From positions 40,565 through 104,564 of the forward strand of contig PLWV01000029.1 of NCBI GenBank assembly GCA_003153155.1: a DNA stretch of 64,000 nt, given 5' to 3'. The stretch is from Gallionella sp. (lineage in GTDB: Bacteria > Pseudomonadota > Gammaproteobacteria > Burkholderiales > Gallionellaceae). A model generated the notes under the pieces. It was not told the origin of the DNA and ran no database searches. It saw only the letters and a list, made by a program, of their open reading frames with translations. This document shows, piece by piece, positions 26,796-35,740 of this stretch; position 1 is the first letter of the stretch; each line of letters starts with the position of its first letter. The position numbers and the translations under genes are program-made.

Positions 26796-28290
26796 GTGTT
26801 TTTATCTTTTCGAATTCGATGTATTGCGCCTGCAATGCTTTTTCTTCTTCATCCAGGTAGTTCTGTTTTTTGCTGACCACTTGATGTTTTTGCATGATCT
26901 CTTCAAGTGCGCCCCAGTCTTGTCCGAGTACTTGTCCTATACGATCGAAGATTGAGGAGCGTTTGCTGAGGCCATCCATGGAGAGCTCAAGCTCCATCAA
27001 TTTCATGATGAGTGCTGCAGGTACTTTGTGCTTTTGTTCAAGCTCGGCGAGCAGATCAGAATCGAGCTTGGTAAATGTACCTGCATCACTTTCGGCCCAT
27101 TCTCGATCTTCCCCCAGAGCTTCCTGGTAGATCTTGGGGAGGCTATCTTCCCAATCTGGTTCGTTGGGGTCATGCAGCCAGGCATTGCGGATCTCCTCGA
27201 GTTCGCCAGGAGTTATGAGCTCAAGATTAGGATCTTCCTTTTGGACTTCCTTCTGGATTTTTAGAAGTTTAGCTAATAGCTCTTTTCTGTATGAGAGCCA
27301 GTAAGGGCCTGGGATTACCTTGAGGTCATCATCTAAACCAGTGCTCGTTACTTTACCGGAACGGCGTTTGAAATTGCGGTATTCGTTTTTGTTTTCCGGA
27401 ATGGTAGTGTTATAGAGCTGGTTCCGAAACTCTTGTAACGGCTTGAGCCATGTATGGCCACTCTCAATCAGGCCATCAATAGCCTTGTCTTTGCTAACAA
27501 CAGTACAGACCCAGCAGCCGAAACGGGAGTTACCACAAGATGGGGTGCTAGTGTCGATAACCAATGGACATTCGCCGGCGTTAGAGTCCTTGTAAAGATT
27601 GAACAGGGCTTGGTGGTTACCACCCCAAGGAGCTTCTCCTGTAAATAGAAATTCCCAGACATCGTCAGCTGTCCAATCCTCTATTGGGGTATACACGTAA
27701 GCACTCGGGAGCGAAATGTGTTTGGCTAGGCGCTTACCTTCTATTTTGTGTTTACGCATGACTTGTGCACGAGAGCTGCTCTCGGCAATCCGGGAGCCAA
27801 GCACAACGATGACTTCACCATATTCAGCAACTCGACTGAGGATAAATTCGCTGACGGGGTTAATTTTCATGCGCTCAGTGCACCAACGAAATTGGCGAGT
27901 AGGAGCGGGGTAACCTTTACCGATCAGATTTACCCAGAAAGTTTCTTTGACATTAGGTACAACCTGCTGTGTATGCAGATTTATGCCGTGTTGCACGGCA
28001 CTATTTTGGATTTTTTCTAAAGTGCCGGTAATCAGACCAACGACAACGGGGGTTTCAACCAGGGTATCGGAGGAGACAACAAATACAGGTTTTTGCCGCT
28101 CTTCTTCAGGCAATGCAAGAAGCGCAAGATAAACCAGCTGCAAGATTGAGGTGGAATCTTTGCCGCCACTGTAGCCGATCACCCAAGGGCGGTTGTCTGC
28201 TTTGTATAAACTGTGGATTTCGTCGATGTAATGCTGGATGGGAAGGCCAGCGATTGCTGTATCGACAGGGAAGTTTAATACAGAGTTCAT
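26785..28290 (-). CDS. dndC: DNA sulfur modification protein DndC (PAPS-reductase-like)
   Basis: 501 residues, PP-loop/PAPS reductase family. The pyrophosphate loop IGYSGGKDSTS lies at residues 38-48. Cysteines in STPSCGNSRFGCWVCTVV fit the Fe-S cluster ligands (C...CxxC) used to activate sulfur. Length and the LFTGEAPWGGNHQALFNLY segment agree with DndC. The start ATG at 28290 forms ATGA with the dndB stop (28287), so translation is coupled. Together with DndD/DndE it replaces a non-bridging phosphate oxygen with sulfur in DNA. Confidence 0.96.
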   Translation of the reverse strand: MNSVLNFPVDTAIAGLPIQHYIDEIHSLYKADNRPWVIGYSGGKDSTSILQLVYLALLALPEEERQKPVFVVSSDTLVETPVVVGLITGTLEKIQNSAVQHGINLHTQQVVPNVKETFWVNLIGKGYPAPTRQFRWCTERMKINPVSEFILSRVAEYGEVIVVLGSRIAESSSRAQVMRKHKIEGKRLAKHISLPSAYVYTPIEDWTADDVWEFLFTGEAPWGGNHQALFNLYKDSNAGECPLVIDTSTPSCGNSRFGCWVCTVVSKDKAIDGLIESGHTWLKPLQEFRNQLYNTTIPENKNEYRNFKRRSGKVTSTGLDDDLKVIPGPYWLSYRKELLAKLLKIQKEVQKEDPNLELITPGELEEIRNAWLHDPNEPDWEDSLPKIYQEALGEDREWAESDAGTFTKLDSDLLAELEQKHKVPAALIMKLMELELSMDGLSKRSSIFDRIGQVLGQDWGALEEIMQKHQVVSKKQNYLDEEEKALQAQYIEFEKIKTHAA

Positions 28291-29378
28291 TTTGAGGCCC
28301 CTTTTTCGAGTTCTGCCTCTTCGGGTTTTAATGGCAAGTCAATATAGCGCTTGATAAGGTTCGAGGTCAGTATGACGTTGGTCGTAGCTTTACTGATACG
28401 GCCATGCACCATGGCCCGTCCTTCCCAAAGTTGAGCATTAGAGCGAGACCAGTCGATCTTGGATAATTTTTGGAGGCGCTTCTTCCAGTCCTTGGGACGA
28501 TCCGCAAGCAGATCAGCGCCTAGTAGACCTAACGCATGAAGCGCCACGCCATGGGCGTGAATAAAGTTCTGTCGTAAGTCTGCTGTTGCAACCTTTTTTT
28601 CTCGTACCAGCTTCCAGTCGGGAATATGTTCAGCGACTGCATCCCAAAATTCACGAGCTATGTTCTTTTCTTGATCAGAGATTTTGTCGGCATTGGTTTT
28701 GCGCAGCAGTGCGCGACTAGCATGCTTGATACCACTCAAAGTAAATAGCTTGGTTGAGCGGTTAGAGATGGTAGATTTTTCCATCTCTGTAAGGCCGATA
28801 AATGGCACACATGTGTTGGCCAAGTATCGCGCCAGTTCTGAACTTGCGTCTCTGTGATCATAGAGAGTGCCTAGCGAATAGCTAGGGCGTACTGCGTACT
28901 TGTTGAGGTCGGCAAACATTTGCTGGCTGCGGATGAGGCCGGCATCTATGAAAAATAGAACTGGTATGTTGTCTTGGCCGAGCATAGGGTTTTCTTTTAA
29001 AGCTTCTTCAATAGCCGCGCGGCGGTGTTGACCATCGTTAATAAGAATATTTACTTCCATCGGGACACTGAGGATTCCCATGTTGCTAACTGGACCACTG
29101 TCAATATACGGTTGAAAAGTTACCTTTGCACCATCAACTGATGCAGTCAATGCGGAAAGTATGTAGTTATTAGGGTTCTCGACAAGATAGGAGGCAATTT
29201 CCGGTATTCTTGCTCGGTTTAAAATGCGCTGAGCACGCAGCTCAGGGGGTACTTCTTCCTCATTGAATATGAAGATTTTTGGAACAATCCTCATTGGGCA
29301 CATTGCCACATAGAACACGCGCCCTGCTTGAACACCACGAATTGCTGGAAATGAATGCAAATACCCTGTATCGCTCAT
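28287..29378 (-). CDS. dndB: DNA sulfur modification protein DndB
   Basis: 363 residues with the DGQHR motif (ILINDGQHRRAAIEEAL, near residue 115), the FADLNKYAVRPSYSLGTLYDHRD segment, and SNRSTKLFTLSGIKHASRAL typical of DndB. In other bacteria DndB-type proteins act as repressors of dnd expression and alter modification density (established for DptB/DndB in Salmonella). The first gene of the operon; upstream (29401-29455) are perfect inverted repeats that could be its operator. Start ATG at 29378 is the only sensible one. Confidence 0.94.
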   Translation of the reverse strand: MSDTGYLHSFPAIRGVQAGRVFYVAMCPMRIVPKIFIFNEEEVPPELRAQRILNRARIPEIASYLVENPNNYILSALTASVDGAKVTFQPYIDSGPVSNMGILSVPMEVNILINDGQHRRAAIEEALKENPMLGQDNIPVLFFIDAGLIRSQQMFADLNKYAVRPSYSLGTLYDHRDASSELARYLANTCVPFIGLTEMEKSTISNRSTKLFTLSGIKHASRALLRKTNADKISDQEKNIAREFWDAVAEHIPDWKLVREKKVATADLRQNFIHAHGVALHALGLLGADLLADRPKDWKKRLQKLSKIDWSRSNAQLWEGRAMVHGRISKATTNVILTSNLIKRYIDLPLKPEEAELEKGASK

Positions 29379-29400
29379 TTTTTTGCAGCCCCAATTTATT

Positions 29401-29455
29401 TGGAAGTCAATGTTACTTTATTGGAAGTTATTTTAAATGTCAATAATAACTTCCA
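29401..29455. promoter_or_regulatory. Inverted and direct repeats upstream of dndB (candidate operator)
   Basis: TGGAAGTTATT at 29422-29432 and AATAACTTCCA at 29445-29455 are a perfect 11-bp inverted repeat with 12 bases between. A third half-site, TGGAAGT at 29401-29407, lies 21 bases before in direct orientation. They sit 23-77 bases upstream of the dndB start, in AT-rich promoter-like DNA. Binding by DndB, or by a lost regulator (see the helix-turn-helix remnant at 29508), is inferred. Confidence 0.55.
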
Positions 29456-29507
29456 TATTTGCTCGAGTTTTTACATTGGCGAACATAATGTATGTATTCG
29501 ACTTTGA

Positions 29508-29603
29508 TTGAAGGTACTGAAGAGGCAAAAGGACTTATCTGCAGAAATTGCTTTTGAATATGATCGTCCTGACGTGACCCAGATATCCAAGTACCTAAGA
29601 TGA
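29508..29603 (+). pseudogene. Fragment resembling a helix-turn-helix (Xre) regulator
   Basis: A TTG-started frame of 31 codons reads LKVLKRQKDLSAEIAFEYD and continues RPDVTQISKYLR. This resembles the N-terminal helix-turn-helix of Xre/HipB proteins (L-x-x-L-R-x-x-x-x-L-S-x-x-x-x-A). It is cut by a stop where the rest of the domain should be. No ribosome site is visible. Low confidence that it is a remnant of a dnd regulator; it may be chance. The rest of 29604-29664 holds nothing I can name. Confidence 0.25.
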
Positions 29604-29664
29604 TGGACGCAAAAAAAGCGGGTATGTATTTAGATTGTCAGAAAAAACCAAGTCAATGATCTGA

Positions 29665-30114
29665 TCACAAGGGGCTGGGATTTTGAACGGATGGGGCGAC
29701 AACGGGAACTTGGGCCTGAATCTTGGTTATGAGAGCTTGAACACCTGAAATATCAGTTGCGTTTTCATTTAGCCAGGATGCGATTTGCTCAAGCCCTCCA
29801 GCAGCATACTCTTCAAAGATTTTTATAATTTCGTCATCGTTCTCAACAGCCAAGGTAGCCGCATCCTTCTTTTCCGCGAGAGCTACCAGGAAAATGTATC
29901 CATCCTTCTGGTTGCGCTCGAAGATATGGTAGGGCACCGCCTTTCCAGTTGAGGGAACGGCGCAACGTCTATTAGTGGTCAGACCAACGCCGGCACAAAA
30001 AATAAGTAGATCCATTATCGTGGAAAAAACTGGAGCGCCAGTCCCGCTCATCCTTGGATTCGTAAGGCGTTCAACCAATGGCTCCGCCGATTCTGGTCGC
30101 CTGATGTCCCTCAT
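29665..30114 (-). CDS. Small protein of the four-gene module upstream of dnd (unknown family)
   Basis: 149 residues from the ATG at 30114 (MRDIRRPESAEPLVERLTNP), which overlaps the ATPase stop as ATGA; the upstream ATG at 30147 would lie inside the ATPase gene. Mostly alpha-helical, no signal or membrane segment, Pro/Val-rich tail. It resembles the small accessory proteins that accompany ABC ATPases in defence loci (such as the middle components of three-component ABC systems or dnd-associated protein families), but I cannot assign it from sequence. Last gene of the cluster running helicase, 55-aa protein, ATPase, this protein. Confidence 0.75.
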   Translation of the reverse strand: MRDIRRPESAEPLVERLTNPRMSGTGAPVFSTIMDLLIFCAGVGLTTNRRCAVPSTGKAVPYHIFERNQKDGYIFLVALAEKKDAATLAVENDDEIIKIFEEYAAGGLEQIASWLNENATDISGVQALITKIQAQVPVVAPSVQNPSPL

Positions 30115-32147
30115 TTTGCCCCCTTGATGGCACGTATCTCGGTCCAATTCTCGTCGGCATCGTAAATCATTTGTTCGTAGACTCTACCGGCGACATCGAT
30201 CTGAACTGAGCTCGCTCCCATCGCTGGCCCGGGATGATATCCGATCAATAGATATTCATTACCAATGAATGGGCGAATTGTTTTGTCGACCTCGGGCGTT
30301 CGATGGGTCTTGGATAGCATTAGAATCAGCTGGTCTGAAAGGTCCATCATCGTATTTACCGCTAGAGCTTGATATTCCGGGTCAAGTTCACCAAACGGCG
30401 CATCAACCATAAGAGGGGCTACGGCGCCAGGAAGCAATATAGAGTTTATTTCGGATTCCCGGTCACGGCATACTGAGACAAGAGCAGAAACAAAGCATAA
30501 GTCAAGAAGCCTTCGCTCGCCGCTGGAAAGAACGAGGACTGGTCTTTTTCCTTCTCCATTTTCGCTCTTAAATAGTTTAATAGCGTATTCGCGAGTTACC
30601 TCAGCGGAGTATTTCTGTCTTGTGGAATTCCCAACGACACGATTAAGGGCGTTGGTAATTCGTACTATTCCCTGAGTTTCGACTGCTTTAAGTTCGGCCT
30701 CTAAGCTGCTGATGAGCGCCTCTATTAGCTCGAGACCAGTCCGTACCTCCTCAACTTGTGGTGAAGCAGCCTGTGCTCGGTCTAATTCCGTTCGGAGTCG
30801 CGCTATCTCCAATTTCTTGGACTCAATCTCGTCATCTGTCTTTTGCTTATTTACAATTAAGTCACGCAAAGTCGATTCTACGCCCTCCAATTGATTTTCA
30901 AGTTCTCGAACGTTCTGTGCTTCGTGTTTTTGTAGGAGATCTCGAATCCGTGCGTGTTCCTGTTCAAGTCCCTCGACCTGTTCTTGAGCGTTCGTTAGCT
31001 GCGTCACAATTCTATTGAAAGTTTTTCCAGCTTCTCCCGCAACAAGAGAAACGCGCTCTGAAATTCCACGAACTGCTAACGCCCTACGTATTGAAGTCTC
31101 GTCCGTTGCGCTATTAATCAACGAAGCAATTGCCCGGTATTCACTTGAACCTGGCAAAACGGGTCGCTCGCACACGCATAGTTGAGATTTGAGGATGTCT
31201 TGGACGAATGTTTTATCAAAAGGACTCGGGATTCGCTTCTTTGTAACAGCGTCATTGATAAAATCTGAAGCTTGCTTGGCGCTCTCCGCCAGAAAGAGCG
31301 CTGTTCCAGTTTCCGAAATTATCTCTTGACGCGCTGTCATTGCGTTGTCTAGGGTCCTTTTCGCTTGAGTTAACTGAGCTTCAATCTTATCTCTGCGTTG
31401 TTGCAAAGTTGAAGATGATTCGATCCCGCGCAGTTTGTCGAAAACATCACGCTTCTCCACTTCCAATTGAGTTATCAGCGACCGCTGAGCTAATAATTGT
31501 TCTGTTCGCGTTTCGACATAATGCTCAGCCTCGCCCAGTTCGGTTGATACCCTCGCCAAATCAGTGCCAGCCGAAAGTGTCTGAAGCTCTTTTTGTTTCT
31601 TTTTCCGAATGTCCTTTAGATCTTCAATTGCTTGCTCGGCAAGTTTAAGTCCGAGAACAGAGCGAATAGCATCTGTCGCACCCTTTTGATAGGCTCCAGT
31701 GGAAAGCCCCTTCATTATCATTTCGCCTGCAAAGAAGAAGAATGCAGCTAGTGTCTCAGGCAAAATTGAACCAACAAGGAGTTCTGGCTGCGGGTGCGGA
31801 TTCAACTGCCCATTAGGCAACTGTTCGAGCACGGTCAGGTCCGCCTGGTCGGGTTGGCTACGCGCTCCTCGTCTAGCAATATAGTGCTTTGCTCTATGCT
31901 CGAATCGGACTTCGACGCTATATTCTTCACCTTTACTCTGCTCGCTTTTCAACCGCTCAGGCTCATTGAATCCAGCAAGGAAATTGCCGTAGAAACACCA
32001 ATACACGGCGTTAAGCAATGTTGTTTTACCAGAGGTGTTCGGTCCGTGAACGAGCGTGATTTTATGATTCGGGTCGGTAGAAAACACGATACTTTGCTTG
32101 CCGGCAAACTGCCTAATGTCGACGAGATCAACGCGCTCAAGTTTCAC
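30111..32147 (-). CDS. DndD-like ABC/SMC-type ATPase
   Basis: 678 residues: MKLERVDLVDIRQFAGKQ then Walker A TLVHGPNTSGKTTLLNA (residues 31-47), central coiled coil with SQLCVCERPVLPG (a CxC pair where Rad50-like proteins carry a zinc hook), C-terminal LSSGERRLLDLCFVSAL signature and Walker B APLMVDAPFGELD. Similar in layout and length to DndD, but sequence differs from the dndD encoded at 24762 and it lies in a separate operon with a helicase. It probably senses DNA ends or modification state and powers an effector. Its stop overlaps the next gene (ATGA); its start is 30 bases after the 55-aa gene. Confidence 0.84.
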   Translation of the reverse strand: MKLERVDLVDIRQFAGKQSIVFSTDPNHKITLVHGPNTSGKTTLLNAVYWCFYGNFLAGFNEPERLKSEQSKGEEYSVEVRFEHRAKHYIARRGARSQPDQADLTVLEQLPNGQLNPHPQPELLVGSILPETLAAFFFFAGEMIMKGLSTGAYQKGATDAIRSVLGLKLAEQAIEDLKDIRKKKQKELQTLSAGTDLARVSTELGEAEHYVETRTEQLLAQRSLITQLEVEKRDVFDKLRGIESSSTLQQRRDKIEAQLTQAKRTLDNAMTARQEIISETGTALFLAESAKQASDFINDAVTKKRIPSPFDKTFVQDILKSQLCVCERPVLPGSSEYRAIASLINSATDETSIRRALAVRGISERVSLVAGEAGKTFNRIVTQLTNAQEQVEGLEQEHARIRDLLQKHEAQNVRELENQLEGVESTLRDLIVNKQKTDDEIESKKLEIARLRTELDRAQAASPQVEEVRTGLELIEALISSLEAELKAVETQGIVRITNALNRVVGNSTRQKYSAEVTREYAIKLFKSENGEGKRPVLVLSSGERRLLDLCFVSALVSVCRDRESEINSILLPGAVAPLMVDAPFGELDPEYQALAVNTMMDLSDQLILMLSKTHRTPEVDKTIRPFIGNEYLLIGYHPGPAMGASSVQIDVAGRVYEQMIYDADENWTEIRAIKGAK

Positions 32148-32177
32148 GGTTAACTCCTGAAGTAACTTTTAATATTG

Positions 32178-32345
32178 CTACGCATTATTTTTTCTCATAA
32201 GGTCAGTGAGCACGCGATCAAGCTCCCGCTCCAGTTCACGTCTCCGCGCGGTTGGCGAGCCTGTTTTTGCTCCAAATATATGGTCTCGTTCTACCTCTAA
32301 AATGCGTCGCAAGGCTTCCCTAATTTTCTGCGGATCAATTTCCAT
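32178..32345 (-). CDS. 55-residue helical protein overlapping the PLD-helicase gene
   Basis: An ATG at 32345 lies inside the end of the helicase gene (overlap 11 bases, ATGGAAATTGA). The frame reads MEIDPQKIREALRRILEVER, continues DHIFGAKTGSPTARRRELER, then ELDRVLTDLMRKNNA and a TAG at 32178-32180: 55 residues, very rich in Arg, Glu and Leu, consistent with a short helical coiled coil. Position, translational coupling and amino-acid balance support a real gene. It sits between helicase and ATPase, so a structural linker or assembly subunit is a fair guess; no family is recognised. Confidence 0.72.
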   Translation of the reverse strand: MEIDPQKIREALRRILEVERDHIFGAKTGSPTARRRELERELDRVLTDLMRKNNA

Positions 32346-34512
32346 AAAGTTCCTCTTCAGAAAGCGGTGCTTCCTCGTAATAAATTGCCCCCAGATCTAT
32401 CGATTTCATTTTGTCATTGATTTGGATCTGCTGGCTTTCAGCATTATTGGAGAGTACTACGAATTCCCTCATTCTGGTCAGTTCGACAGCGATCTGTTTT
32501 CTCCAAATTGTTTTATTCCTGCGAAGAAGATCTAAAGATGGGACGGCCACAAAATCATAAATTATTGCTGCATCTTTTCCTGGTGCCCGCCGAAGGACAC
32601 GTCCTCGTCGTTGTATGTATTGCCGATAGGAGTTGCTACTTGCGAGAATAAAAGCTAATCGGCAACTCGGAATATCAAAACCCTCGTCAAGAACCCGTAT
32701 TGCTGCGATTGCATCTATGATGCCGTCATCGAAACTACTAAGAATTCGATTGCGTTCAGAAGCCGTTTCGGATGCGGTAATCCTGCCAATCTTCCAACCA
32801 TCTGAAGCTAGGTGTCGGATTATATTGTCCACAACCCTCTCACCATTTCCGCCTTCGATCTCAAGGGGATGTTGACCCTCACCACAGTAGAATAGTGTGT
32901 GAGGTGTGCCATTAAACTCCATTGAAATGCGTTTAAGTTGATTAGTTTTATCGCGCAAGGCGCCAATTAATCGGGAACGGCGCGCGAAGAGCGACTGTAT
33001 TTGCGTTTGAACAGGCGGGCTAGAGCGTTCAGGATCTTGAGCAACAAGCGTTGCAATGCGCAATGAAATGCGTTCATACTCTTCTGCTTCATCGTCATCG
33101 AAATTGCACGGAATCCAGTGATAAGAGTACTGGCATAGCACGCCATCTTGAAGCGCATCTCGCAAGCTGTATGTCGCCACAACGGGTCCATACAGTTGTT
33201 CCAGAACCGCCTTATGTTCATCTCTTCCAGGATTCCAAGGCGTTGCAGACATTCCCAGACGAAATTTTGCGCCGGTTGGCACTCGATCTAACCAGGATCG
33301 TGCCGAATGGTGATGACACTCATCACCAACAAAAAATAATTGCTCAGATGGAATCAGGGAAAGACATCTAAGAAAGTCCTCTGAGGCTAAAGTGTCATTC
33401 ACCACGACAACAGATAAAAATTTGGAGGCCCCTGCAAGGAACGCTGAGATTGCTTGGTCAAGACGCGGCTTCCACTGGTCTCGTGAATAGAACGCTTTTA
33501 TTGGGCGCATTCCAAAATGCCCCATTACATCTATCCACTGTTCGGCAAGTATTTGATACGGTACTGCGACAACGAGTACGAGTGGATATCCCTGGTTGGC
33601 GAATCGAGTTGCCGCATGTAGCGCTGTAACTGTCTTTCCCGAGCCAGTAGCAAGAGCGAATATCCCGCTATACGAGTTTGCCATCCATCGTGAAAGGGCT
33701 GCCTCTTGGTGTGGCCGTAATGAATACGTTTGTCCAAAGAATGTTCTTGGTAATCTCGGATCGTCGCCCGATGCTGGGGGCAGGAAAGCATACTCTGCCC
33801 AAATGGCTTCATATTCAAGATCTGGTGGAGAGTGTTTGCCTTTACGGAAATTAAGTAGATCTTCGTAAAATTTAGAGGGAACGGCAACGGAGTAAACATC
33901 GGGCGTTTTGTTGTTCCACAAGTCTTCAAAACCATCGACAAATGGAGTTCCATACTCGGAGAAAACGTCTTCTTTCCAACTGGGATAGACAGCTAACGAT
34001 TCAAAGTTGCGAGTTGGAAGAAGAGCGTTGGCAGATTCATTCGCACTTCCATGAAATACTATTTGATTCAAATCTGAATCCTTGAGTATTCCGATCTTTT
34101 CGTGATACATGCCCACTTTACGAAAGGCATATCGAATCTCTATCGAACCTGTCGCAACCATCCACGATAGCAATTCGAAAGAATGCACGGTTCGCTCGCT
34201 TCCTGCGCGCTCTAGCATTTCTGCCAAATCAGTTGCCAGTTGATTTTGGATGGATGAAAGTGCGATTCCTTCCTTAACCGCATTCCAATCGTCATCTGAC
34301 AATGGATGCCCAATGAGTAATCGCATTCGACCGTGGTTTTTGATGAGTCCAGATAGTCCAAGAGCGGCCTCTATCAACATTGAGGAGGAGAAAAAGCCTA
34401 CAGCCCGATCATATTGACTTGCCTGCGAAAGGCAAGGGAGATAAAAATCTCGTACCAATGAATCTGTCGCAGTGCGATAAATTCCTTTTAATGGCAAATT
34501 CCGGAACGACAT
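32335..34512 (-). CDS. PLD-nuclease / DEAD-box SF2 helicase fusion protein
   Basis: 725 residues. N-terminal phospholipase-D nuclease-like domain: YHEKIGILK (HxK, near residue 134) with FHGSANESANALLPTRNFES (GSxNxS). Then an SF2 helicase: Walker A FALATGSGKTVTALHA (about 287), motif II FFVGDECHHHSA (DECH, about 394), motif VI QYIQRRGRVLRRA. Such PLD-helicase fusions are found in restriction-type defence systems. First gene of the four-gene set upstream of the dnd operon and the only one with an obvious nuclease. It could be the cutting enzyme of a phosphorothioation-dependent restriction arm. ATG at 34512 (MSFRNLPLKGIY) gives the usual start. Confidence 0.86.
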   Translation of the reverse strand: MSFRNLPLKGIYRTATDSLVRDFYLPCLSQASQYDRAVGFFSSSMLIEAALGLSGLIKNHGRMRLLIGHPLSDDDWNAVKEGIALSSIQNQLATDLAEMLERAGSERTVHSFELLSWMVATGSIEIRYAFRKVGMYHEKIGILKDSDLNQIVFHGSANESANALLPTRNFESLAVYPSWKEDVFSEYGTPFVDGFEDLWNNKTPDVYSVAVPSKFYEDLLNFRKGKHSPPDLEYEAIWAEYAFLPPASGDDPRLPRTFFGQTYSLRPHQEAALSRWMANSYSGIFALATGSGKTVTALHAATRFANQGYPLVLVVAVPYQILAEQWIDVMGHFGMRPIKAFYSRDQWKPRLDQAISAFLAGASKFLSVVVVNDTLASEDFLRCLSLIPSEQLFFVGDECHHHSARSWLDRVPTGAKFRLGMSATPWNPGRDEHKAVLEQLYGPVVATYSLRDALQDGVLCQYSYHWIPCNFDDDEAEEYERISLRIATLVAQDPERSSPPVQTQIQSLFARRSRLIGALRDKTNQLKRISMEFNGTPHTLFYCGEGQHPLEIEGGNGERVVDNIIRHLASDGWKIGRITASETASERNRILSSFDDGIIDAIAAIRVLDEGFDIPSCRLAFILASSNSYRQYIQRRGRVLRRAPGKDAAIIYDFVAVPSLDLLRRNKTIWRKQIAVELTRMREFVVLSNNAESQQIQINDKMKSIDLGAIYYEEAPLSEEELYGN

Positions 34513-35740
34513 GGTTGACTTTGGGCTTCCCGTAGAACTATGAAAGAATTGTTAGTATTTTTTAGGCAGTTCCCTAGCCGATTAAGTATAAGTCACTAAG
34601 TAAATTAATAACATTGCTATTTAGTTGGCATGCATCAAGTCTCAAAGTAGAAGTCAAAATATTGAAATTGGAATCAAAAACTGGATTATGGAAGCTAATA
34701 ATTTAACATCCACAACTAAACCACGAATGAACATGGCTGCTGCCAATATGGCTCTTCATTGCAGTATTGGCTAAATCCTCGATCGGAGATTCTCTAACAG
34801 ATCCTCGACAACACTCCGAACGCCCCCTTAGGGGTACGCCCCCCACTCCACTATTTCGCTAGTCGCTCATCCCTTTGGGACGCGGCGCATTACGGGCAGC
34901 TCGTAACTCCGGGCTCCTCTTGGTATAGACCAACGCCGCAAACATCAGTCCTTTGGACTGACGTTTAGACGCGGCTAAAACCGCCGTCATGCCATCGTTC
35001 CCCTGCCCTCGCCTTTCACCGCCTTAACGCCTGCCGCATCCGGGATCGGCGCACCGTTCCGCAAGCTCCATTCAGCGACCGCACCCGAGCGTCCGGCTTG
35101 TCGGTTCGTTTCCATTGTTGCCCCTAAACTTCACGTCTACCAGTACGTCCACGGCCAACCCCTCACCCTTAACTGCACCGGCTTTTGAATCGGTTGTTAC
35201 AGGCCGTTTGTTGAGCGCCTTCACATGTCTTTCGCAGTTCATGCCGTCGCATCGCCAATGGCTGGTCGGTCGCGGAGGCTAATCATCAGTCACGCCAGCC
35301 ATCGAGGGCACGATACAGCCGTGCCGCTTCGCGTGCCCCTTCTCCCGTTCGCACTCCCTGCGGTCGCTTGCGCTGCGGCTTCGGTTGCCCCTCTCGTCTG
35401 TCATGCCTGATGCCGCCTCCTGAAAGCGCTTCCGCCTTAACGCCACCCTGTGCGAGCGATACGACGGCATGGCCCACTACACAACGACCAGGAGAAGACA
35501 GATGCGCGATCAACAAACCAACACAACCCAAAGCAACACCGCCTGCGGCAGCGAGCTCCACAACAGCATATCCCAAACCACATTTAGCGGGGAAAAAGCG
35601 AGAGGTGGGCATTGGCGGCTTAGGTAGATATTATTGCAGGCATCTTCCTGTGAGTTTATTGTTGCTCGCCGAACAATTTCACGGCCTCACCACAGCTACC
35701 GCGCTGTCCGGCTTGCGTGCTCTTTGGCATTCGGAAGCGT
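34513..35740. other. Structured 1.2 kb intergenic region without a firm gene
   Basis: The left 290 bases are AT-rich and probably carry the promoter for the helicase operon. From 34800 the DNA turns GC-rich with several hairpins: CCCC-TTA-GGGG at 34824-34834, and an 11-bp stem with one mismatch around TCAGTCC-TTT-GGACTGA at 34941-34965, followed by GCGG-CTAAAA-CCGC. No long frame has family-like content on either strand. Candidates are a non-coding RNA, an origin or nick region of the element, or remnants of deleted genes. A short frame at 35502 is listed separately. Confidence 0.5.
35502..35627 (+). CDS. Possible small gene or truncated 5' end (41 codons)
   Basis: An ATG with GGAGA 7 bases upstream begins a 41-codon frame (MRDQQTNTTQSNTACGSEL...) unusually rich in Thr, Asn, Ser and Gln, ending at TAG 35625-35627. 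No family is recognised. It might be the start of a gene cut at about 35590, because the sequence after it looks unrelated. Low confidence. Confidence 0.28.
   Translation: MRDQQTNTTQSNTACGSELHNSISQTTFSGEKARGGHWRLR

Noticed and set aside
22436..34512. Classical dndFGH or dndA genes
   Set aside because: None of the large DndF/G/H-like proteins or a cysteine desulfurase is encoded in the neighbourhood; sulfur supply by host IscS is presumed.
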